A stretch of 5,554 nucleotides of DNA from Candidatus Bathyarchaeota archaeon (GTDB lineage Archaea > Thermoproteota > Bathyarchaeia > 40CM-2-53-6), in contig VBBH01000158.1 of NCBI GenBank assembly GCA_005888695.1, positions 1 to 5,554 of the forward strand. Direction: 5' to 3'. Position numbers and translations under genes: made by a program. Under the pieces are notes generated by a model that had not been told where the DNA came from, ran no database searches, and saw nothing but the letters and a program-made list of their open reading frames with translations. Each line of letters starts with the position of its first letter. Within the stretch, counting starts at the first letter, position 1. This document shows, one piece after another, positions 1 through 5,395 of the stretch.

Positions 1-615
1 CAACCCCTGTAGATACGTGTCTCCTGATGAGACACTGTTGTCGTGCATATTGTGAAGATCTGTGGGTGTGAACCAGATGAAGTTGGACGCATTTGGAGAG
101 TTGAGTTCCGCGACGAGTTCTGGAGCGTTGGGACTCGCGGATACTGCCCTAGCTGCGCGAGCCGGATTTCCGGTTATCGTAGTGAATAGTCCTGGTGGCC
201 AGTGGTCGAGTCGTTGTCCGGTCCCACTCTCCCAATAGGCCCTCCACGTCAAGCCTTTCGGTTCCAAGAGATCGATTATTGTCGGCGCGTTGATATTTCG
301 GACCCCATTGCTGGAGCCATACGTGTCCCCGGACCAGAGAGCCACATAATCTGATTCACTGCTTCCCGGAAAGCCTCCGTGATACTTCGGTATTGTGGCG
401 GATTGGGGCAGAAGGCTGTTGATGTAGGGTGCTGCCGAGTTCCCGATGACCCCGCTGTACAATTGATTCTCCATCGCTATTATCACTACATTATCAAAGT
501 AGAGCCGGTTGATCGTTCCACTATTCGAGATTGAAAGAGACGGTGCGGCAACTGCGTAAGATGTAATGACTGTAAGAAAAAGGAGGATTATCGTGCCGGT
601 TGAAGCTCGCCTCAT
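1..615 (-). CDS. Secreted phosphoesterase, acid phosphatase/phospholipase C family (partial, C-terminus outside window)
   Basis: The frame is open from ATG at 615 to the window edge, giving the first 205 residues. Residues 1-24 form a signal peptide (MRR, a hydrophobic stretch, then AVAA). The mature part fits the PF04185 phosphoesterase family: a beta strand leading to the metal-binding AMEN motif (E49, N50), then YHGGFPGSSESDYVALWSG (78-96), which corresponds to the family's H-P-S-x-P-N-Y-x-A-L segment, WRAYWES (124-130), and DLHNMHDNSVSSGDTYL (186-202), which matches the family's late HDMHD/GD metal motif. Members hydrolyse phosphomonoesters or phospholipids outside the membrane; the substrate here cannot be told. 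About 60% of a usual domain is present. The gene follows the small secreted protein ending at 635 by 19 bases and is probably co-transcribed with it. Family call firm; precise activity unknown. Confidence 0.85.
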   Translation of the reverse strand, partial: MRRASTGTIILLFLTVITSYAVAAPSLSISNSGTINRLYFDNVVIIAMENQLYSGVIGNSAAPYINSLLPQSATIPKYHGGFPGSSESDYVALWSGDTYGSSNGVRNINAPTIIDLLEPKGLTWRAYWESGTGQRLDHWPPGLFTTITGNPARAARAVSASPNAPELVAELNSPNASNFIWFTPTDLHNMHDNSVSSGDTYLQGL

Positions 616-634
616 CGAAAGCGATCTTTTCCGG

Positions 635-1093
635 CTAGGTTATGCTGATGGTTGCACCGCTGAAGGTTCCGGTCGCTGCACTTGAACTAGGCGTCAGAGT
701 GAAGCTCACGAGTTGATAACCTCCTCCTGTGACGGACACACCGCCACCGGTAGAGCTGAACGCGACACCACTAGGAAAACCAGCGCCTGATATGGTCAAC
801 GTTTTCGCTGTCGAACTATTGTTCCAGACGCACGCGTAGATGGTTTGAGGCGGCCCACTCACTGTCAGCGACCATGATGATATCGATACGCCGCTGTCCG
901 CGTAAGGTCCTGTCGAAGAGGAGCACGTGGTCGTGGAAATGATCGAGGATGTCGAGATGAGAATATTGGCTCCGGTTGAAACATTCACGATTCCCGAGTT
1001 GGTTATCGTCAGACTCGTTGCTGCGTAACCGATTGCGACTGTCGCGATGATTACAGCGCCAAGCACTACCACGAATTTCCTGTCAATTCTCAA
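635..1093 (-). CDS. Small secreted beta-rich protein, function unknown
   Basis: A 152-residue protein read from a TTG codon. An in-frame stop lies four codons upstream (1103-1105), so TTG is the earliest start, and it yields a normal signal-peptide N-region (MRIDRKF) followed by a hydrophobic segment at about 7-25. The rest is rich in Ser, Thr and Gly with alternating hydrophobic residues, as in an Ig-like beta sandwich. It has two cysteines (C57, C88) that could form a disulfide, and one N-glycosylation sequon (NNSS, about 91). It ends on a predicted beta strand with no C-terminal anchor, so it is either released or held by an uncleaved N-terminal helix. A TATA-like box sits about 30 bases upstream, fitting a leaderless transcript. 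It precedes the phosphoesterase gene by 19 bases and shares a post-signal motif (SLTITNSGIVN) with it. I do not recognise a named family. Confidence 0.75.
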   Translation of the reverse strand: MRIDRKFVVVLGAVIIATVAIGYAATSLTITNSGIVNVSTGANILISTSSIISTTTCSSSTGPYADSGVSISSWSLTVSGPPQTIYACVWNNSSTAKTLTISGAGFPSGVAFSSTGGGVSVTGGGYQLVSFTLTPSSSAATGTFSGATISIT

Positions 1094-1122
1094 AGTCTTC
1101 TTCTACCGCCAAGAGATCTGGG

Positions 1123-1130
1123 TATATTTG
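1123..1130 (-). promoter_or_regulatory. Candidate TATA box for the secreted-protein/phosphoesterase operon
   Basis: The minus strand reads CAAATATA here, 30-37 bases before the TTG start at 1093. This is the spacing expected of an archaeal TATA box on a leaderless or nearly leaderless transcript. No Shine-Dalgarno motif precedes the start. The promoter is inferred from sequence and spacing only. Confidence 0.5.
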
Positions 1131-1249
1131 ACTATCCAAAGTGACAATAGGGAAGCTTTCGATGTAAAAGCTCACCAAATTCAACCAACTCCATCCGTAC
1201 TCAATCGATCGAGAGCAAATCTAGGTCAACCCCCATTTACTCGGAAGCG

Positions 1250-1257
1250 CTAAATCG
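1250..1257 (+). promoter_or_regulatory. Weak candidate TATA box for the Ig-repeat surface protein
   Basis: CTAAATC lies 31-38 bases before the proposed TTG start at 1288, which is the right spacing for a short or absent leader. The match to an archaeal TATA box is modest. It helps favour 1288 over the later ATG at 1366, before which I see no TATA-like stretch at the right distance. Confidence 0.25.
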
Positions 1258-1287
1258 GAAGAGGACAAGCTGTGAAGAGCCCAGGCT

Positions 1288-3213
1288 TTGTCACCGGCAC
1301 GATCTCCTAGCGAATCGTCCAATTGGAAGCCAACTCGAAGGCCCACTTGGAATGGTCCGATTCTAATGGGCCTGTTGTGCTTGGTCGCTACTGCCGGCCT
1401 GTCCAGTGCCGTTCATGCCACTGGATCAACCAACTGTTTGCCGACCCCAGAGTTCCTCGTCGACGCTTCACCTGATCACTTCATCCTGTGGCAGGGTATG
1501 ACGGCTTCTGCAACCGTCACGGTCACACCTAGAAACGGTTTCACAGGAACCGTCAAGCTAGAGGCAGTCAATGTTCCTCTAGAGATAACTAATCCAAGCT
1601 TCAACCCAGTAACACTAGACGTTACCGGTATAGCCCAAACCTCGACCGTGAGCTTCCGCATTTCCCCAACAGCCGCAATTGGCCTCTATTCTCTGGACGT
1701 GAACGCAACGACCAAGGGAACCCTCTACCATTACACTAGCATAACTGTACGGGTTCCCTCACCGGAGATTGGAATATCGTCTGACAAGTCGCTCGTCCAT
1801 ATCCCACAGGGTCGTAATGACGCCACTACCATCACGGTAAAATCGCTCTACGGATTCACCGGTATACTAGATCTCACCATCGCCATTACTGGCTTCCATG
1901 CTCTTACTCCTCCCACTGCGAGCATAATGCCAAGATCAGTCTCACTTATTAACGGCGGGGCGAAGACTGCTACGCTCACCATTTTCGCAGACCAATACGC
2001 AACGCCTGGCATCTACAGTGTCCAAGTCATGGCACAGAGTAGTTCTGCAGCCGCGACAAATACGACCCAAATCCTAGTCGAGGTTCAGGGACCCGACTTT
2101 ACTCTTGACGCCAAGCCTCCTCTACTAATTATTCCACCATTCTCATCGAAAACAATCCCATTAGAAGTGAATAGCACCAACAAATTTACAGGAGATCTCG
2201 TCTTAACAGTGGACATTACTGGCTATCCCGGGACTCCACCAAGCTTCCGTTTAACCGATCCAACTCCGCACATTAACGCCGACCAGCACCTCATTGATCC
2301 TATTACATTCATTACTGTTGGTCCAGGATCCTTTATCGCCAACATAACCGGAACTAGTGGACTGCTCGCCCACTACACACTGATCTACTTAGACGTGAGG
2401 GAAGTGCACGATTTCTCCCTGACACGCGATCCTGACGCCCTCACGATTAATAGAGGAGGTCCCTCTGTCTCGTCACAGATAACTGTCACGAGCAACAACC
2501 TAGCCAACACGATCGACCTAAGCATCGACTGTTACCCGAACGAGATCACGGCCAACCTAAGCGCGAGCAATGTAAGTCTCACATCTGGAACCAGTGCAAC
2601 CATCACGCTGACAGTATCCGCGACCAGGTTCACTACTCCAGGAATCTATGGGGTGTCGATCTTTGGTGCAGGCATGAACTCTCTTTCTCATAACCGGACC
2701 TTCGTCACGGTCGCTGTTATCTCGACGACTCCCGACTTTGACATATCATCAAACCCTGAGACAGTCACGATGAAATCGGGCGACAAAGCCACAACAACCA
2801 TCACCGTTAATCCGAGGTACGGCTTCACTGATCCCGTAAATCTGAGTACCTCCACTCTCCCAGTAGGTCCCATTGCTTCACTAGGCGGATCCAGTATTGT
2901 TGGAGGTTCGGGTTCTACGACCTTGACGATCAATACGGATGCCAGTGTCGTAGCCGGTACCTATACTGTTACCGTCGAGGGAACAAGTGGAAGACTGTCT
3001 CACTCCGAACAGGTAACCGTGAACGTGAAGAGTCCAATCACAACTCAGCATCCCGGGACAATCCTTGGACTTGCGCCAAACCTGTTCTATGCAATCGCGG
3101 GAGCAATCGTCGCAGCTATTGTCGCAGGCGTTGGTGCGGCAGTTAGAATGAGAAAGCCGAGACACGAAAAGGGAATTGACGGAGGTCGAGCGCTACGCTA
3201 TGAGACATTCTAA
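1288..3213 (+). CDS. Cell-surface protein with five tandem Ig-like repeats and a C-terminal membrane anchor
   Basis: A 641-residue secreted protein. The signal peptide runs to about residue 44 (basic KPTRR, hydrophobic core 25-43, AVHA cleavage site). Five repeats of about 100-110 residues follow, near 53-156, 158-267, 268-371, 373-478 and 481-581. Each has a central G/N-F-T-G type turn before a beta strand (NGFTGTVKL 83, YGFTGILDL 188, NKFTGDLVL 298, diverged NNLANTIDL 403, YGFTDPVNL 511), and most end in a G-x-Y-x-V strand (132, 241, 452, 557). A transmembrane helix at about 597-619 is followed by a basic tail of about 22 residues, so the repeats face outward. At least eight N-glycosylation sequons are present (for example N139, N258, N295, N352). 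The likely role is structural or adhesive; no catalytic motif was seen. The start is TTG; ATG at 1366 (residue 27) would remove the basic N-region of the signal peptide. Confidence 0.8.
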   Translation: MSPARSPSESSNWKPTRRPTWNGPILMGLLCLVATAGLSSAVHATGSTNCLPTPEFLVDASPDHFILWQGMTASATVTVTPRNGFTGTVKLEAVNVPLEITNPSFNPVTLDVTGIAQTSTVSFRISPTAAIGLYSLDVNATTKGTLYHYTSITVRVPSPEIGISSDKSLVHIPQGRNDATTITVKSLYGFTGILDLTIAITGFHALTPPTASIMPRSVSLINGGAKTATLTIFADQYATPGIYSVQVMAQSSSAAATNTTQILVEVQGPDFTLDAKPPLLIIPPFSSKTIPLEVNSTNKFTGDLVLTVDITGYPGTPPSFRLTDPTPHINADQHLIDPITFITVGPGSFIANITGTSGLLAHYTLIYLDVREVHDFSLTRDPDALTINRGGPSVSSQITVTSNNLANTIDLSIDCYPNEITANLSASNVSLTSGTSATITLTVSATRFTTPGIYGVSIFGAGMNSLSHNRTFVTVAVISTTPDFDISSNPETVTMKSGDKATTTITVNPRYGFTDPVNLSTSTLPVGPIASLGGSSIVGGSGSTTLTINTDASVVAGTYTVTVEGTSGRLSHSEQVTVNVKSPITTQHPGTILGLAPNLFYAIAGAIVAAIVAGVGAAVRMRKPRHEKGIDGGRALRYETF

Positions 3214-3222
3214 ACTTGTGCC

Positions 3223-3336
3223 TTATTGGAACGTCCTAGGTTGCTTTGGTAGTTCGTCGATGATTTTTGTTATTTCTTCCTGTGGCCAGGCTTTGAGGAT
3301 CGTTGTCCGCGCGTTTCCCAGACTCCCAAGCTAGAC
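3223..3336 (-). pseudogene. Decayed C-terminal fragment of a second GYD-domain gene
   Basis: The minus strand encodes LGSLGNARTTILKAWPQEEI followed by TKIIDELP, identical at 22 of 28 residues to the C-terminus of the intact GYD protein at 4207-4497. The DNA of these 28 codons matches at 67 of 84 bases. Just before this stretch the codon for the conserved Trp is TAG instead of TGG (3331-3333), the preceding Val codon still matches, and the rest of the gene is missing or unrecognisable. The frame ends at TAA (3223-3225), seven codons past the paralogue's stop. Of 15 differing codons, 9 are synonymous, so the copy was probably under selection before it decayed. The fragment lies between the surface-protein gene (10 bases away) and the TFB-like gene. 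A weak echo (EQPS against EMPS) may extend to about 3360, but this is not secure. Confidence 0.8.
3262..3280 (+). terminator. Possible T-rich terminator of the surface-protein gene
   Basis: GATTTTTGTTATTTCTTCC lies about 50 bases after the surface-protein stop. Archaeal RNA polymerase commonly terminates at runs of T in the non-template strand without a hairpin. The stretch is also the antisense of codons in the GYD remnant, so its T-richness may be incidental. Confidence 0.25.
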
Positions 3337-3395
3337 CCTTTTCGCTGACGGTTGCTCGTATGTTATCAGAAATTTGCCCACTTAGCCAAAGATAG

Positions 3396-3407
3396 GGTAA
3401 ATAATTA
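3396..3407 (+). promoter_or_regulatory. Candidate TATA box of the TFB-like gene
   Basis: GGTAAATAATTA is the most AT-rich stretch before the TFB-like gene and lies 28-39 bases before its GTG start. The spacing fits a leaderless or very short-leader transcript, and no Shine-Dalgarno sequence is visible between box and start. The box is preceded by the purine-rich AAAGATAGG, which could act as a TFB-recognition element. Confidence 0.45.
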
Positions 3408-3434
3408 GAAGAGCAGATTGTTGGTTGTCCTTTT

Positions 3435-4130
3435 GTGAAAACTAAAGAAAGGATCTACAATCTGAGCAGAGGCCTAGAATCCTTGACCAAGGAGGAGCAC
3501 GGCCTATTCTTCGACGCGATGCACAGGCTTGAATTACCGAATGAAGTGAAGCAGGCTGCAGTTGCGCTTTATTTGGACTTTAAGACCCGGCCGATCGGCG
3601 CGTATAACTCGAGTCGCAAGAATCTCAAGATCTTCCTGCTCGCATCAATATCTATCGCCGCAAAAGTTACGGGAGATCTGAGAACTGATCCTGAATTTGA
3701 GTCTAAAATGTTTGTGAGCAGAGAAAAGCTTGTTGATGCCGAAGAACGCATGATCAGATCATTCGGGGTCCAGGACAGCATCATACCCTTTCCTGAACTT
3801 GTTTTACGGCTCACAAAAAGACAGATGGAAAGCATGGCGGAGAGCTTCGCCAAACAAGAATTAGTAACCGACAATGAAAAAGAGGAACTGATCCAGCTTT
3901 CCTATGACTATCTCGATGCAGCGGTCGAGAGAGGTCTTGACCCTATGATGAGTTATAGGGGTAGAGCCGCGGGCGTGATGCTCAGGGCAGTTAGAGACCT
4001 AGACCTACAAGTTTCACGAGTGGACATTGCGAGAGCAGCCGGCTTTGACAAGGGATCGATGGGAGTTAACGCCAATGCCATAGAATCCCTGCTAAAAGAT
4101 TTGAAGAGCTCCGAAAGCAACGGGAGTTAG
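3435..4130 (+). CDS. TFB-like protein: two cyclin-fold repeats, no zinc ribbon
   Basis: A 231-residue soluble protein resembling the C-terminal core of archaeal transcription factor B, which bridges TBP-bound promoter DNA and RNA polymerase. Repeat 1 spans about 24-118 (RLELPNEVKQAAVALYLDF, then KIFLLASISIAAKVTG). Repeat 2 spans about 118-224 and keeps the TFB pattern G-R-x-A-G followed by a helix-turn-helix: YRGRAAGVMLRAVRDLDL, then VSRVDIARAAGFDKGSMGVNANAIESLLKDL in pieces at 193-223. A usual TFB has about 300 residues with an N-terminal zinc ribbon and reader loop. Here both are absent and the protein contains no cysteine at all. Translation must begin at GTG 3435 or later, because TAA at 3402-3404 closes the frame with no other start between. 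It probably binds TBP-promoter complexes without recruiting polymerase in the normal way, as a competitor or specialised regulator, but this is inference. It is convergent with the intact GYD gene. Confidence 0.75.
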   Translation: MKTKERIYNLSRGLESLTKEEHGLFFDAMHRLELPNEVKQAAVALYLDFKTRPIGAYNSSRKNLKIFLLASISIAAKVTGDLRTDPEFESKMFVSREKLVDAEERMIRSFGVQDSIIPFPELVLRLTKRQMESMAESFAKQELVTDNEKEELIQLSYDYLDAAVERGLDPMMSYRGRAAGVMLRAVRDLDLQVSRVDIARAAGFDKGSMGVNANAIESLLKDLKSSESNGS

Positions 4131-4206
4131 CTCATTCTATGCTAACGCCCTGCGGCTTCGCTAAGAGACGTTCTTCCTGTCTACCGGTTGCTTGTCTAGG
4201 AGCGGC

Positions 4207-4497
4207 TTACGGCAGTCCGTCTATTATCTTGGACATTTCTTCCTGAGGCCAGGCCTTGAGGCTCGTTGTCCGTACGTTTCCCTGGCTCCCTAGCCAGACT
4301 GCGAATTTGTTGTAGGCCTCGTCACTCGGCATTTCAACGAGGCTTACGATGTCGTGTTTGCCCATGGTGTACCAGATGTCAAGTTTTCCACCTAGCTTTC
4401 GTGCCATGGCCTTCGCATTCTCTGCACGCTTAACAGTCTCCTTAACGCTCCGGATGCCCTGTTCCGTCCAATTCAGCAACGCCACATAGTGAGGCAT
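4207..4497 (-). CDS. GYD-domain protein
   Basis: A 96-residue protein, full length for the GYD family (PF08734), small ferredoxin-like alpha/beta proteins of unknown biochemical role. Diagnostic segments are YVALLNWTEQGIRSVKET (4-21), the R-x-x-x-A helix (24-33), LGGKLDIWYTMGKHDIVSLV (35-54), where G-K-H-D stands for the family's G-x-Y/H-D signature, EMPSDEAYNKFAVWLGSQGN (55-74) and RTTSLKAWPQEEMSKIIDGL (76-95). There is no signal peptide or membrane segment, so it is cytoplasmic. It starts at ATG with no Shine-Dalgarno sequence. A TTTTCTAAA box lies at about 4521-4529, 24-32 bases upstream. It is convergent with the TFB-like gene (76 bases between stops), and a broken paralogue lies on that gene's other side. 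Family assignment is strong; function unknown. Confidence 0.85.
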   Translation of the reverse strand: MPHYVALLNWTEQGIRSVKETVKRAENAKAMARKLGGKLDIWYTMGKHDIVSLVEMPSDEAYNKFAVWLGSQGNVRTTSLKAWPQEEMSKIIDGLP

Positions 4498-4520
4498 GAC
4501 TGTCCGGTCTGAGGGGAAGT

Positions 4521-4529
4521 TTAGAAAAG
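4521..4529 (-). promoter_or_regulatory. Candidate TATA box of the GYD gene
   Basis: The minus strand reads TTTTCTAAA 24-32 bases before the ATG at 4497, a position consistent with a leaderless archaeal transcript. The match is imperfect and unsupported beyond spacing. The remaining sequence between the vapC stop (4604) and the GYD start holds no other feature that I can see. Confidence 0.3.
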
Positions 4530-4603
4530 ACTTCCGATTACCAAAATCTCATGGCTTGAGCATCGCGGCTAATGGCTACGCCAGAAACAGAGATTACCGT
4601 TGC

Positions 4604-5008
4604 TCACTTGCGCCAGAATGTTAGGACTCCTGGTATACTCGTAAAATGAGGATCGTCGGTGTAAACTCTTCCACCCGTGATGCTCAGCGCTGTAGCAGCA
4701 ATGATCATGTCGGCTATGGGAACATCCGGATTCCTTAGTCCTAGATCCCCGGCTTTCACAGATATCTCTTCCAAGAGAGGGATGAACTGTACCCCTGCCG
4801 TTTTGGCACTGTAGATGCGGTGCCGTACTGTTTCGACTCCAACATCCCGAGCCATAACGGACAATAGTTCAGTGATCGTAATTGTGGAAGAAACTATTCG
4901 CGATCCAGAGAGACTTGCTTGGTCGAAGATCCTGTTCGTCCAGTGCTGTTCATGCTTCTGAGCATGGGCGAAGTAGAATCGGGTATCCAGGCAGGCGACT
5001 AGCGCCAT
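4604..5008 (-). CDS. vapC: PIN-domain ribonuclease toxin, VapC family
   Basis: A 134-residue protein of the usual VapC length. PIN domains are Mg2+-dependent nucleases with four acidic residues: D8 in ACLDTRFYF, E47 in TITITELL, D100 in DVPIADMIIAATA, and D118/D119 in VYTDDPHF. All are present, so the enzyme should be active. VapC toxins cleave cellular RNAs such as tRNA or rRNA; the target here is unknown. It is the second gene of the operon: its ATG overlaps the 3' end of the antitoxin gene by 10 bases, which suggests translational coupling and a co-produced, neutralised toxin. The longer L-x-x-x spacing and the ending PGVLTFWRK are common in archaeal VapC proteins. Confidence in family and pairing is high. 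Confidence 0.9.
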   Translation of the reverse strand: MALVACLDTRFYFAHAQKHEQHWTNRIFDQASLSGSRIVSSTITITELLSVMARDVGVETVRHRIYSAKTAGVQFIPLLEEISVKAGDLGLRNPDVPIADMIIAATALSITGGRVYTDDPHFTSIPGVLTFWRK

Positions 5009-5232
5009 TTTCGTCTAAGCCTGTCAAGTTTCTCAACCGCTTCGGGGTAGGAATACTTCCCAGTGTCGGCCCCTGCCCAATCTTTCACGCTGGGCACAGG
5101 CTTGAGTACTATGACGCCCCCAGTGTCCGACTCAGTAACGTCTACCTTCATTCCTTCTCGTATTCCGTACTTTTTCCTCAACTGAACGGGAATGGTGACT
5201 TGACCTTTCCGAGTAACTGTTGTTTCCAACAC
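4999..5232 (-). CDS. vapB: AbrB/SpoVT-type antitoxin, VapB family
   Basis: A 77-residue protein. Residues 4-45 form the swapped-hairpin AbrB DNA-binding domain: TTVTRKGQVTIPVQLRKKYG, then IREGMKVDV and a strand VIVLKPV. The C-terminal part (about 48-77) is charged, ends in EKLDRLRRKWR and should be the segment that wraps the toxin and blocks its active site. It begins at GTG 5232, directly followed by TTG, either of which could serve as start. The antitoxin gene comes first and overlaps vapC by 10 bases, the classic order. AbrB-type antitoxins bind their own promoter as dimers, and an inverted repeat lies 11-36 bases before the start, in the position of the core promoter. Confidence 0.9.
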   Translation of the reverse strand: MLETTVTRKGQVTIPVQLRKKYGIREGMKVDVTESDTGGVIVLKPVPSVKDWAGADTGKYSYPEAVEKLDRLRRKWR

Positions 5233-5242
5233 TGTCAGCCGT

Positions 5243-5268
5243 GTAGTACAGTCTACTCAAGGTACTAC
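5243..5268. promoter_or_regulatory. Inverted repeat in the vapBC promoter, likely operator
   Basis: GTAGTAC (5243-5249) and GTACTAC (5262-5268) form a perfect 7-base inverted repeat with centres 19 bases apart, about two helical turns. The left arm lies inside a smaller palindrome, TGTAGTACA (5242-5250). The element sits just upstream of the vapB start and abuts a TATA-like CTTAAGTAG (minus strand, 5265-5273), so a bound VapB dimer or VapBC complex would block the promoter. Operator function is inferred from the symmetry and location. Confidence 0.5.
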
Positions 5269-5365
5269 TTAAGCATCGAGGTCCGACATCCAGGGTGAAC
5301 CCAAATGTTCAGAGCATGTTGGGAAGGCCCCCGTTTGGCAGAGCTTGAATTACTAGGCCACATAT

Positions 5366-5385
5366 CGGCCCCGACCATCGGGCCG
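5366..5385 (-). terminator. Possible stem-loop downstream of the cupredoxin gene
   Basis: CGGCCC (5366-5371) and GGGCCG (5380-5385) can pair around an 8-base loop, ten bases after the cupredoxin stop in its reading direction. An alternative stem CCCGA/TCGGG with a 3-base loop (5370-5382) overlaps it. No T-run follows, so it may be a 3'-end stabiliser rather than a terminator, or chance in a GC-rich stretch. Nothing else is visible in the gap 5283-5395. Confidence 0.3.
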
Positions 5386-5395
5386 TCTACGGGTC

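Noticed and set aside
1047..1253. A 68-residue open frame on the plus strand in the divergent region
   Set aside because: It overlaps the signal-peptide end of the small secreted protein and the TATA box of that gene, and shows no motif.
1333..1350. Possible twin-arginine (Tat) signal, TRRPTW, in the surface protein
   Set aside because: The residues after the two arginines do not fit the Tat consensus, and the hydrophobic core fits a general secretory signal.
3223..3336. The duplicated stretch as an insertion-sequence end or att site
   Set aside because: The similarity follows codons of the GYD C-terminus with many silent changes, which marks a gene paralogue rather than a mobile-element boundary.
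4131..4206. Possible hairpin between the convergent TFB-like and GYD genes
   Set aside because: The repeated GCTAA copies (4140-4163) are direct, not inverted, and no stable stem or T-run is apparent; I see no feature in this gap.
4882..5298. A 138-residue open frame on the plus strand
   Set aside because: It is antisense to vapB and vapC, whose motifs are unmistakable, and its own translation is low-complexity and family-free.
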